From the NCBI GenBank assembly GCA_029551145.1, contig JAKPGA010000069.1, positions 1-64,000 of the forward strand: a stretch of 64,000 nt of DNA, in the 5' to 3' direction. Position numbers and translations under genes: made by a program. The notes below the pieces were generated by a model that was not told the DNA's origin, ran no database searches, and saw nothing but the letters and a program-made list of their open reading frames with translations. Below, in pieces: positions 1 through 8,948 of the stretch. Source of the stretch: Thermotogota bacterium. GTDB lineage: Bacteria; Thermotogota; Thermotogae; Thermotogales; DSM-5069. Numbering within the stretch: the first letter of the stretch is position 1; each line of letters opens with the position of its first letter.

Positions 1-246
1 TGTGAACTATAGCCCTCCTGAAATCTCCCCAAAAGAACGAAGGGCAGATTCTTTCGGGAAAGACTGGTTGGCTCACGCCCCTATCCGAGCACCAGTCACA
101 CTCGGTAGGAACGGCTGCTTATCTATTAAGCAGCAAGTGCAAGTTCTTCGTTGGCACTTATTTGTTGTTCCACCTTTTTAACGAGGTGGTGGAGACCTCG
201 ACTCGCTTCCTGGGGGACCTCAAACCCGTCGAAACCGTTCGCCCCC
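1..246 (-). ncRNA. ssrA: tmRNA (transfer-messenger RNA), 5' part; 3' end lies beyond the window start
   Basis: Minus strand reads GGGGGCGAACGGTTTCGACGGGTTTGAGG..., the conserved tmRNA 5' end, followed by a tag reading frame GCC AAC GAA GAA CTT GCA CTT GCT GCT TAA TAG (ANEELALAA**) at 155-123, then pseudoknot-like GC-rich helices. Confidence 0.93.
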
Positions 247-248
247 TG

Positions 249-284
249 TCTATTAATATTAGCACAGAAGAGCTTTCTGTGCAA
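249..284 (-). promoter_or_regulatory. Putative sigma-70-type promoter of ssrA: -35 TTGCAC (284-279), 17-bp spacer, extended -10 TGC-TAATAT (264-256)
   Basis: Direct motif reading on the minus strand; sits just upstream of the tmRNA 5' end. Confidence 0.6.
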
Positions 285-294
285 ACAGAGAAAC

Positions 295-1815
295 TCATAG
301 TTTTAGTTCTGAGAGCCTTCTTTTCACGACATTCAAGAATGCCTTGTACAGATCTGGATGGAACTTTACCCCAACCATTTCTGTTTCTATGATCTTTAAA
401 GCTTCGTCCACGCTGAGTGGTGGTCTATATGGTCTTTCTTCTATGAGCGCCGTGAAAACATCAACGATGGAGACTATCTGGGCACGAACACTTATTTGAT
501 CACCCGCTAACCCATCCGGATAGCCAGAACCATCTATATTTTCATGATGATGCCTCACGATATCTGCGACCAAATCCCAGCCGGATATGTTCTTAATGAT
601 CTTTTCCCCGAAGATTGGATGCTTTTTCATTATCTCGAATTCCTCGAAGGTGAGCCTGCCAGGCTTGTTCAGTATGTGTTCGGGTATGCCTATCTTTCCC
701 ACATCGTGCAATAAAGCCCCGAATTTTATCGCCTCGAGGTCCGCGGGATCACTCACACCCAGTTCCTTTGCCAGATCGAGGGCAAGATTAACAACTCTGC
801 CAGAATGTCCAAATGTGCCTGTGTCTTTTATTTCAATAGCCTCTGCCAGCGTTGAAATTATCTGTGTGTTTCTCTCTTGAAGGACTCTTTGCATTTCCTC
901 CAGTTCATTCACCGTGTCTTGCAGACTATTCATCATCGCGTGCATCTCAACCTGCGAGGCCTTTTCGATCTCAAGAAGTTTCACAATCGATTCTTGCAAT
1001 TCATTCAGATCATCGATGTTTGTTTTCACGGGTATGTAGTTCACTTCTCTGTTTTTTTCAATCTGCATGGTGCTCTTGTTTATGTTCTCCACGATCGTTG
1101 CAGTGGCACCAACCAGTCTGGTCTGAAACCTTGAGAAAAAGATCATCCATATGATTACACCGACAAGAGCGGCGAATGAGATAATAAGGTAAGGAGAGAG
1201 TACAACAAAATAACTCTGAATGGGAATGAAAACAGCAGCTCTGGCATTTTCGATCGGAAGATTCTCAAAATACAAATACCCGAAAGTGCCGTTCAGTTTG
1301 GCAAATCTGCTTTTGCTTTTCACGTTCATACCTGCCATTTCCGGCTGTGTTGAGAGAACAACTTCGCCCTGGTTGGTGACCAGGAGTACATACGCCAATT
1401 CGCTTGTCAGAAAACTGCTGAAAAGACTCTGAGGTATCTCAACCAACAAAAGATCATCCTGACGCTGCAGTAAGAATTTTGCGCTGTTTCCCGATACAAA
1501 CAAACCTTTGAAATCTGGCATGAGCCATGGCAGTTCTTTGTAAGCAAGCACACCTGAAAGATCTGCACCAGTTTGCAAATCCACAAGGTTGCGGTCCAGG
1601 GTTCTTACAACAACGTTGGCTTGTTGTTTCTGGTTCAGTGCATTTTCAATTGTGCTGTTAAGTAACTGCTTTTCAGATTTCAAGTATGTTTGAGAGTAAT
1701 ATCTGTGAACATTCTGAAAGATCAACACAAAGCCGATTATGAAGACTAAGATCAAAGTCAAGATCAAGAAAAGACCGTACCTTGCCAAGCTTCGAACTGC
1801 AGTTGCAAGCTTCAT
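295..1815 (-). CDS. Membrane-anchored HD-GYP domain protein (probable cyclic-di-GMP phosphodiesterase)
   Basis: N-terminal TM and extracytoplasmic sensor region, second TM, then ALLHDVGKIGIPEHIL...HHENIDGSGYPDGL (HD and GYP motifs intact). Confidence 0.9.
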   Translation of the reverse strand: MKLATAVRSLARYGLFLILTLILVFIIGFVLIFQNVHRYYSQTYLKSEKQLLNSTIENALNQKQQANVVVRTLDRNLVDLQTGADLSGVLAYKELPWLMPDFKGLFVSGNSAKFLLQRQDDLLLVEIPQSLFSSFLTSELAYVLLVTNQGEVVLSTQPEMAGMNVKSKSRFAKLNGTFGYLYFENLPIENARAAVFIPIQSYFVVLSPYLIISFAALVGVIIWMIFFSRFQTRLVGATATIVENINKSTMQIEKNREVNYIPVKTNIDDLNELQESIVKLLEIEKASQVEMHAMMNSLQDTVNELEEMQRVLQERNTQIISTLAEAIEIKDTGTFGHSGRVVNLALDLAKELGVSDPADLEAIKFGALLHDVGKIGIPEHILNKPGRLTFEEFEIMKKHPIFGEKIIKNISGWDLVADIVRHHHENIDGSGYPDGLAGDQISVRAQIVSIVDVFTALIEERPYRPPLSVDEALKIIETEMVGVKFHPDLYKAFLNVVKRRLSELKL

Positions 1816-2810
1816 TTCTTCACCTCATCAGCAATGAATTGAGCGTTTCTCACCGTCACGAAATTCGTCGTTCTGAACACAGACAGATCTGAACTGACTG
1901 TGAAGGTTCCAGTTGCTCCTTTGAATGTCTTGCCCTGAAGATAATTGCTCGCTTCAGTCGTCTTGATTTTTGATGAAACCAACGTCAATATTACCATAAG
2001 CGCGTCGTAACTGCCTGCATGTTCAAGGCTTGTAAATCCAAATTTCGTCATTTGAGAAAGATCGAAAAGACCGTATAATATCATTCCCTCGACGGCAGAC
2101 GACCCTGTTGTAATCAGTGCATCGGTATAGGCGTAGTCAGAACCATAGATGATTCCATTAAATCCTTTTCTCAGAGCCAATTGGGCAACCAGACCTGCTA
2201 CTCTTCCATCGACAATCAAAACAACTGAATCGTATTTTGAAAAATCAAAATTGACCAATTCATCTACAGAATCTATGTACAGACAATCAAAAGATAGCGG
2301 TGAAAACTGAACCATCATTTGAAAAAGACTTTCGCTATAAGCGATGTTGTTTCTATCACATATCACGACTGTACTCTTTCTCAGATCTTTCTGTAGCCGC
2401 TCAACCAAATCTCTCGCTTGAAGTTCATCTGACGGGCTCAAGCTCATGAGGTATTTACTCTTCCCAACAACCTTTGGAGAGGTTACCAACGGAGCTATTG
2501 TGAAGATCTGGAATTTTTCAAGGTACGGGAGTAGTGTCAATGCTTCGGAACTGATCCTTGGACCGATCGCGTAACAACTGTGATATTTTCTCAGATTTTT
2601 TTCAACCTCGCTGACAGGCTGATCTACTCTGATTGTTACAGGGTTTATCTTCAATTTATTGTCCTTTGTATATCTATCAACGCCACTGCGAAAATCAGCT
2701 TCACCGTCTTCAAAGATCAGGATCGTGGGATTTGGTTGTTTTGAATGCAGGGTGAAAACGATGACAATTACTACTGCAACCAGTGCCGCAACAAGGACCA
2801 TTTGTTTCAT
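1812..2810 (-). CDS. Periplasmic-binding-protein-like (type 1 fold, LivK-like) protein with N-terminal membrane anchor
   Basis: 332 aa, N-terminal hydrophobic segment, ABC-substrate-binding-like sequence; overlaps the HD-GYP gene start by 4 bp. Confidence 0.6.
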   Translation of the reverse strand: MKQMVLVAALVAVVIVIVFTLHSKQPNPTILIFEDGEADFRSGVDRYTKDNKLKINPVTIRVDQPVSEVEKNLRKYHSCYAIGPRISSEALTLLPYLEKFQIFTIAPLVTSPKVVGKSKYLMSLSPSDELQARDLVERLQKDLRKSTVVICDRNNIAYSESLFQMMVQFSPLSFDCLYIDSVDELVNFDFSKYDSVVLIVDGRVAGLVAQLALRKGFNGIIYGSDYAYTDALITTGSSAVEGMILYGLFDLSQMTKFGFTSLEHAGSYDALMVILTLVSSKIKTTEASNYLQGKTFKGATGTFTVSSDLSVFRTTNFVTVRNAQFIADEVKK

Positions 2811-3661
2811 TCAACAACCTCCATACCAAATCCAGCAGTTCCTGGGCCTACGTGCGTTGTGATGACCTTTCCCATTTCGGTGAAACTCACGTCCAAAACT
2901 TCGTAATTCTGCTTCAGCATCTGTAGCAAAACCTTTGTGCTTTCTCTGGCATCCGCGTCGACCATGAGTAGTCTCAGCTTTGAACCCTTTGGTACAAGGT
3001 TCAACGCCTTGTTGATCAACATCTCCTGTGCTCTCTTGGTTCCTCTTGCTTTCTCAAACGGCACGAGTTTACCTTCTGGATCGATCCACAGCCCTACGTG
3101 TATGTTCAGTAATGATCCGAAAAACCCTTGCATGCGTGAGACCCTTCCACCTTTAACCAGAAAGTCAAAATTCGAAACGTAGAATATGGCTTTATACCTG
3201 CCGTTTTTGACATCCTGCTCAAGCACCTGCATTATCTTTTCTGCGTTCAATCCCTCTTTTTCTAATTCTCTCGCGCGCCTTGCAGGAAGTGGCATGGCGG
3301 CGGAGGCAAGTTTGCTATCAAGCACGAAAACAGGTATCTTCACTTGTTCAGCCGCGCTGAGTGCTGAATCGTAAGTCCCAGAGAGTTTTGTCGAGATACA
3401 GATCGCCAGGATCTCATCGTAACCCTCCTGCTCTATCTGCTGATACAGCGAGACAAACTCACCCACAGACGGCTGAGAACTCTTTGGCAGTTCCTTTGCC
3501 GAGGCAACTCTCCTGTAGAAATCCTGTATTTGCTGAAGATCTCTTGTGTCATCCTCCTGATCACCTTTTGGCCAAACGATATGCAACGGTGCAATCGCAA
3601 CATCTAACTTTTCAATCCACTCTCTTGGTATATCACACGTGCTATCCAAGACTATCTTCAT
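2807..3661 (-). CDS. DegV family fatty-acid-binding protein
   Basis: MKIVLDSTCDIPREW..., SSQPSVGEF, ISTKLSGTYDSA, GGRVSRMQGFFGSLLNI; start placed at internal ATG (3661) rather than the ORF-track start. Confidence 0.9.
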   Translation of the reverse strand: MKIVLDSTCDIPREWIEKLDVAIAPLHIVWPKGDQEDDTRDLQQIQDFYRRVASAKELPKSSQPSVGEFVSLYQQIEQEGYDEILAICISTKLSGTYDSALSAAEQVKIPVFVLDSKLASAAMPLPARRARELEKEGLNAEKIMQVLEQDVKNGRYKAIFYVSNFDFLVKGGRVSRMQGFFGSLLNIHVGLWIDPEGKLVPFEKARGTKRAQEMLINKALNLVPKGSKLRLLMVDADARESTKVLLQMLKQNYEVLDVSFTEMGKVITTHVGPGTAGFGMEVVE

Positions 3662-3757
3662 TCTTGGCACTCTACTCACCTCCCAGCTTCGTGGTGATAA
3701 GACTCTCCAATAGATTGTATCAAACTCCATCGTCTGGCAAAAGTTATCAGGTGTATG

Positions 3758-4486
3758 CTAAGTAATTGCCACTCCAAGATAAGCCTTTCTCACATCGTCA
3801 CTCTTGAGCAAGTTTTGACCGGTGTCCTGCATGACTATTCGACCCGTCTCTAAGACATATCCATAATCTGCTATCTTCAAAGCGGCAAGTGCATTTTGTT
3901 CGATGAGCAGAATTGTCACGCCTTCTTCTCGTATCTTTTGGATTATTTGGAAGACTTCTCGGACAAGCAGAGGTGCTAATCCCAAGGATGGCTCATCGAG
4001 CATGAGTAATTTAGGTCTTGTCATCAAACCACGCGCAACAGCGAGCATCTGTTGCTCTCCGCCAGAAAGCGTACCGCCGAGCTGCTTCAATCTTTCCCTC
4101 AGTCTTGGAAAGAGAGTTAATACCCAGTCTAAATCTTTCTTAATACCTTCAACATCCTTTCTCGCGTATGCACCCATCATGAGGTTCTCATGAACGGTGA
4201 GATTTGGGAAAATCCTTCTGCCTTCAGGAACAAGTGCTATTCCGTTGTTTATAATGTGATGAGTTGCCATGTGGGTTATGTCAGTGCCATTAAAAAGTAC
4301 CTTTCCACCGCTCTTTCTGACAAGATTGGTTATTGCCTGAAGCGTCGTCGTCTTACCTGCACCATTTGCACCTATCAATGTCACAATCTGACCAGTCTCA
4401 ACTTCGATACTGATTCCTTTCAAGGCATGTATACTGCCGTAGTGTACATGCAAGTCTTCGATTTTCAACATCGTCTGGGTGTTCAC
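3758..4486 (-). CDS. livF: Branched-chain amino acid ABC transporter ATP-binding protein
   Basis: Walker A GANGAGKTT, signature LSGGEQQMLAVARGL, LivF-type sequence; in liv operon. Confidence 0.93.
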   Translation of the reverse strand: MNTQTMLKIEDLHVHYGSIHALKGISIEVETGQIVTLIGANGAGKTTTLQAITNLVRKSGGKVLFNGTDITHMATHHIINNGIALVPEGRRIFPNLTVHENLMMGAYARKDVEGIKKDLDWVLTLFPRLRERLKQLGGTLSGGEQQMLAVARGLMTRPKLLMLDEPSLGLAPLLVREVFQIIQKIREEGVTILLIEQNALAALKIADYGYVLETGRIVMQDTGQNLLKSDDVRKAYLGVAIT

Positions 4487-5262
4487 AGGAGTACCTCCTC
4501 TCCCAGATAAGCCTTTATGACAAGTGGGTTAGACTGAATCTGCTCTGGGTTTCCCTCGGCAATCAATTTGCCATAGTCCATGACATAGATTCTCTCGCAG
4601 ATTCCCATTATGACCTTCATGTCGTGTTCGATTATCATTATTGTCAGTTTGAAATCCTCTCTGATCTGCTTTATGAATCCCATGAGTTCAAAGGTCTCCT
4701 GAGGGTTCATACCCGCTGCTGGTTCATCCAGAAGAAGCATTCTGGGATTCGTTGATAAAGCCCTTGCTATCTCGAGTTTTCTCTGAAGGCCATACGGAAG
4801 TGAGCTTGCTTTTTCATTGGCGAAATTCTCCAGACCAACTCGCTTCAAGAGCTTCAACGCTTCTTCACGCATATGTCTTTCCATACGAATACTGTCTGGC
4901 GTTTTTGCTATGCATTTGAAAAACCACAGCCAGTTTCTCAATTTCAAGTGCTGTGAGACCATAACATTTTCGAGGACTGACATGTCTGAAAACAAACGAA
5001 TGTTCTGAAAAGTCCGAGCTATGCCAAATCTTGTTATTTCATGAGGTTTGAAGCCAGATATGTCCTTGCCAAAAAAGAAAATCCTACCTTCGTCAGGTGC
5101 GTACATACCGGTTATAACATTGAAAAGAGTTGTCTTGCCAGCCCCGTTTGGACCAATTAATCCCAGCAATTCTCCTTGCTTTACATAACCATCAAAACGA
5201 TCCACCGCCACAAGGCCACCGAAGCGCTTTGTGACGCTGTCTATTCGAAGAACCTCATTCAT
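4483..5262 (-). CDS. livG: Branched-chain amino acid ABC transporter ATP-binding protein
   Basis: GPNGAGKTTLFNVITG, LivG-type GIARTFQNIRLF; start at MNEVLRID. Confidence 0.93.
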   Translation of the reverse strand: MNEVLRIDSVTKRFGGLVAVDRFDGYVKQGELLGLIGPNGAGKTTLFNVITGMYAPDEGRIFFFGKDISGFKPHEITRFGIARTFQNIRLFSDMSVLENVMVSQHLKLRNWLWFFKCIAKTPDSIRMERHMREEALKLLKRVGLENFANEKASSLPYGLQRKLEIARALSTNPRMLLLDEPAAGMNPQETFELMGFIKQIREDFKLTIMIIEHDMKVIMGICERIYVMDYGKLIAEGNPEQIQSNPLVIKAYLGEEVLL

Positions 5263-6325
5263 CCACGACACCTCTTCTTCTGGCACTCTTTGTAAACAAC
5301 TTGTAGATCAAGTCCCAAGTCAGTTCATCTCTTCCCATAATTCCCCTCTGCCAAAAGAGCATGAGTACTATGAGCATAATCGAGAGCACAACCATTCTCA
5401 TGCCGGGAATGCCGGGAAAGTTTATGAACCAAATTTTGAAAGGACTTTCAAGAACCCTCAGAAACTCCAGTCCAACTGTGTAGATAGACGCACCTATAAT
5501 TGCTCCGCTTATACTACCGAGTCCGCCGAGGACCGCCATGATGAGTATTTCAAAGGTTTTAGAAAATGCGAAAGACTTCGGATCTATGGTTGTTATCAAA
5601 TGAGCCCAAAGTGCACCACCAACACCTGCGAAAAAGGAACCAAGCACGAAACTGACAACCTGATGTGAAAATACATTTATTCCCATTGCTTTAGCGGCGA
5701 TAGGATCCTCCCTGATGGCTTTCAAAGCTCTTCCATAGCTACTCTTGACCAAACTAGCAATGACAAGAACGGTTACAAATGCCCAACCCCATGACCAGTA
5801 AATGTTTGTATAAGGAGGAATTGCTTTCAAGCCAAGAGCTCCATTTGTTATCGACCATGCATTATTTGCAATTATTCGTATAGTTTCCCCCAGGCCCAAT
5901 GTGGCTATTGCAAGATAGTCACCAATCAATCTCAGCGATGGCGCAGCAACGACATATCCAAAACCAGCTGCAACAAGCCCAGCGATGAGAGTAGCTGGTA
6001 AGAAGGGCATCTGAATCTGATTAAATGGATATATAAGTGGTTTGATAAGAAAGGTCATTTCCTTCTGTGCGACAGGAAGAGTCAGCAAGGTTGATACATA
6101 CGCTCCAATAGCTATAAAACCAGCATGACCAAGTGAGAAGATACCCGTTATACCGTTTATTAAAGTCAGTGAAACTGCGAAAATCATATTTATTGCCATT
6201 AAATTGAGTATTAGTATCACATATTCACTTGCTCTTTTGTTGGCAAGGAACAAGAGAAAGCCAATGACAACTATCAGCGCAAGCGTCAAGATAAATTTCA
6301 GGCTGTTCGAAAGGCTCTTTTCCAT
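5255..6325 (-). CDS. livM: Branched-chain amino acid ABC transporter permease
   Basis: LivM-type permease (SLGHAGFIAIGAYVS, RAIREDPIAAKAMGIN); start placed at MEKSLSNSLKF. Confidence 0.92.
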   Translation of the reverse strand: MEKSLSNSLKFILTLALIVVIGFLLFLANKRASEYVILILNLMAINMIFAVSLTLINGITGIFSLGHAGFIAIGAYVSTLLTLPVAQKEMTFLIKPLIYPFNQIQMPFLPATLIAGLVAAGFGYVVAAPSLRLIGDYLAIATLGLGETIRIIANNAWSITNGALGLKAIPPYTNIYWSWGWAFVTVLVIASLVKSSYGRALKAIREDPIAAKAMGINVFSHQVVSFVLGSFFAGVGGALWAHLITTIDPKSFAFSKTFEILIMAVLGGLGSISGAIIGASIYTVGLEFLRVLESPFKIWFINFPGIPGMRMVVLSIMLIVLMLFWQRGIMGRDELTWDLIYKLFTKSARRRGVVDE

Positions 6326-6329
6326 GCTC

Positions 6330-7238
6330 TCACACCTTTTCTGATACTTCAACACCAAGTATTCCTGTTGGTTTGACAAGTAAAACAAACAACAATATCG
6401 CATACGCAAAAGCGTCCCTGTAACCAGCAAGGGATGGTACAAACGCAACAATCATTATTTCACTTATTCCCAATATGAAACCGCCAACCATTGCACCTTG
6501 AATACTACCTATACCACCCACAACTGCTGCTATGAAAGCCTTGAGTCCAGGTATCATACCAGTATAAGGATAAACCTGAGGATATTTCATTGCCCAAAGG
6601 ATGCCACCTATTGCAGCAAGCCCTGAGCCTAACATGAAGGTGAAGCTGACAACTCTATCGGCATTGACTCCCATCAATTTTGTTGTTGGAATATCCTTTG
6701 AGATAGCCCTCATCGCCATCCCGATCTTGGTCCTGTATACGATCCAAATTAACAACACCAAAGCTGCAATCACGATACCGATCGTGATAAATGTGAGAAC
6801 AGGTATTCTAACACCACCAATATTGATCATGTTCAAAAATGATGTCGGGTAGATACCGGTTTGTGGATTAAAGGATTTCGCCCGCCCACCAAAGGCTACT
6901 ATCGCAAAATTCTCTAAGAAGAAGGAGACACCAATGGCAGTTATCAACGCCGATATCCTTGGTGCGTTTCTCAAAGGTCTGTAAGCGATTCTCTCAATGA
7001 AAGCACCCAAGAATGCTGTTGCAAAAATCGAGAAGACAAAAGCCACCCACCATGGCATCAAAAACAATACGACAGCGTAGAAGGCAAAGTAGATCCCATA
7101 TGTAAAGACATCACCGTGAGCAAAATTGATGAGTCTCAGGATACCATACACCATCGTGTAACCTATCGCAATCAAAGCATAGATTCCACCCAAAGACAGT
7201 GCGTTGACAAGGTGCTGAAAAAACCCAGCAAGGCTCAA
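6330..7238 (-). CDS. livH: Branched-chain amino acid ABC transporter permease
   Basis: LivH-type (GGIYALIAIGYTMVYGILRLINFAHGDV). Confidence 0.93.
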   Translation of the reverse strand: MSLAGFFQHLVNALSLGGIYALIAIGYTMVYGILRLINFAHGDVFTYGIYFAFYAVVLFLMPWWVAFVFSIFATAFLGAFIERIAYRPLRNAPRISALITAIGVSFFLENFAIVAFGGRAKSFNPQTGIYPTSFLNMINIGGVRIPVLTFITIGIVIAALVLLIWIVYRTKIGMAMRAISKDIPTTKLMGVNADRVVSFTFMLGSGLAAIGGILWAMKYPQVYPYTGMIPGLKAFIAAVVGGIGSIQGAMVGGFILGISEIMIVAFVPSLAGYRDAFAYAILLFVLLVKPTGILGVEVSEKV

Positions 7239-7258
7239 AAGATCACCTCCAAATGTGG

Positions 7259-7281
7259 AAAAGCCCCCTGTCGGGGGCTTT
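7259..7281 (-). terminator. Strong hairpin in the livK-livH intergenic space (attenuator-like)
   Basis: Minus strand AAAGCCCCC-GACA-GGGGGCTTTTCC: 9-bp arms, 4-nt loop, 2 nt after the livK stop. Confidence 0.65.
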
Positions 7282-7283
7282 CA

Positions 7284-8411
7284 TCATGGTCTGACCACAG
7301 TCATCAGTCTGAATTGCCCATCCTTCACCGTGTTAATCACGGCGGGCTTCACAGGATCTCCTGAACCTTCTGGATAGGTTATAGATCCACCGACACCTTG
7401 GAAGTCCTTAGTGGCGGCGATCGCATCTCTGATTGCAATCGGATCAAGTGATTGGGTTCTTTCGATGGCATCCAGCACGAGGTTATAGGCGTCAAAGGCG
7501 AGTGCACCGAATGCATCAGGTCTTCTGTTGTATTCTTTTACGTACGCTTCTACGAAGGGTTTCGTTGCAGGTGAAAGGTCGGCATCCTGATGGAAGTAAG
7601 TTGTGTAATACAGACCCTCGACGAATTTCCCTCCAATCTGTATGAGTTCTGGAGCATCAGCACCGTCGCCTGCCAAGAAATTACCCTTGAACCCCAATTC
7701 ACGTGCCTGCTTACAGATGAGTGCTATCTCTGAATAATAACCGGGTAAGAAGATTGTGTCTGGGTTTCTGGAAAGGGCATCCGTCAATTGAGCTGTGAAG
7801 TCCTGATCTCCGGTGTTGTAGTATTCCTCAAAGAATTTGCCACCGAACTGAGCGAATTTTCTCTTGAAGTAATTCGCCAATCCCACCACGTAATCTTGCG
7901 CCACATCAACCATGATCGCCACATTCTTAGATTTCAGCTGTTCCCAGGCGAATTTCGCAAGTAACTCTCCCTGCATCGGATCGATAAAGCACGCCCTGAA
8001 AATGAATCTTCTGTTCTGTGTCACGAGCGGGTTTGTTGCAGTGTTTGTAACCATAGCCACCTGTTTCTGTTCGGCTATCGCTCCCGCGGCAAGGGCACAT
8101 GAGCTGGTACATGGTCCAAGAATGGCGACAACCTTTTCAACATCAATCAGTCTTTTTACAACGTTGGCTGCTTCAGCCTTGTCTCCCTTGTTGTCCAACA
8201 AAACGACTTTGACGGGTACATCCTTCCCACCAATTCTGACTGTTGGTCTGAGCTTCATTGCCAGTTTTACACCATCCCACGACATCTGACCAAACCCTGC
8301 AATAGGTCCAGTCATTTCCCATCCTGCGCCGATCTTTACTTCTGTGATTTCGCTTGCTGAGACAACAACAAAAGCCAGAACCAAAGTGAGAAACACGTAG
8401 AACTTCCGCAT
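7284..8411 (-). CDS. livK: Branched-chain amino acid ABC transporter substrate-binding protein
   Basis: Signal peptide MRKFYVFLTLVLAFVVVSA, then LivK-like IKIGAGWEMTGPIAGFGQ-type sequence; first gene of liv operon. Confidence 0.92.
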   Translation of the reverse strand: MRKFYVFLTLVLAFVVVSASEITEVKIGAGWEMTGPIAGFGQMSWDGVKLAMKLRPTVRIGGKDVPVKVVLLDNKGDKAEAANVVKRLIDVEKVVAILGPCTSSCALAAGAIAEQKQVAMVTNTATNPLVTQNRRFIFRACFIDPMQGELLAKFAWEQLKSKNVAIMVDVAQDYVVGLANYFKRKFAQFGGKFFEEYYNTGDQDFTAQLTDALSRNPDTIFLPGYYSEIALICKQARELGFKGNFLAGDGADAPELIQIGGKFVEGLYYTTYFHQDADLSPATKPFVEAYVKEYNRRPDAFGALAFDAYNLVLDAIERTQSLDPIAIRDAIAATKDFQGVGGSITYPEGSGDPVKPAVINTVKDGQFRLMTVVRP

Positions 8412-8462
8412 AATTCAGCCCCCTTCTTGAGAAATATACCTGAGTTTCTCAGGTTGGCACAT

Positions 8463-8493
8463 ATTATGTCACACATGATCGATCATCCGTCAA
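8463..8493 (-). promoter_or_regulatory. Putative liv operon promoter: -35 TTGACG (8493-8488), extended -10 TGA-CATAAT (8471-8463), 19-bp spacer containing palindrome ATGATCGATCAT (8475-8486)
   Basis: Motif reading upstream of livK on the minus strand. Confidence 0.5.
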
Positions 8494-8527
8494 GGGCAGA
8501 ATCCACATTGAATTGCCAAAAGCAAAA

Positions 8528-8552
8528 GGCGGAGGCTTTCCTCCGCCGTTTT
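8528..8552. terminator. Bidirectional intrinsic-terminator-like hairpin GGCGGAGG-CTTT-CCTCCGCC flanked by A- and T-rich tracts
   Basis: 8-bp perfect GC-rich stem; TTTT on + side, TTTTGCTTTT on - side. Confidence 0.75.
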
Positions 8553-8609
8553 GACACGGTTTTTAGCAAGTTGACACTTCTACATGTACAAACATGATAT
8601 TGATTACAT

Positions 8610-8948
8610 CTATCCAACGAACGTTTTTTCTAATTCGAGCAAGATCAGTTTTTCTATGTATAGACATTTCTTGCTCTGAAATAGTTTTCTGTTCACAGTG
8701 ACGCTGTCATATCTTGTAAGGTCTACCGACCCGTTTGAAAGACCAGAGTGCATCGATCATCTCTATCAAACCTTGTAAAGTATTCGAACGCATCGACCGA
8801 CAGATTGAAAACGCCGATTCTATCACCCATGATCATATAGCTTACACTGAGAGAATCACGCAATCTTTCAACCATAAGTACTACCTTTCTTGAATAGTCT
8901 CAGAGAATCTTTCAAAAGCTTAGACCTATCCCAATTTATGTGGCTACC
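8610..8948 (-). pseudogene. Apparent frameshifted gene remnant
   Basis: Minus strand: ...NWDRSKLLKDSLRLFKK / VLMVERLRDSLSVSYMIMGDRIGVFNLSVDAFEYFTRFDRDDRCTLVFQTGR* / MHSGLSNGSVDLTRYDSVTVNRKLFQSKKCLYIEKLILLELEKTFVG*; protein-like stretches in successive overlapping frames, each below the ORF-track length cut-off, followed by the 8528-8552 terminator. Confidence 0.45.

Noticed and set aside
162-392. 76-aa + strand ORF
   Set aside because: Lies antisense to the tmRNA gene, its promoter and the HD-GYP 3' end; no protein-family character.
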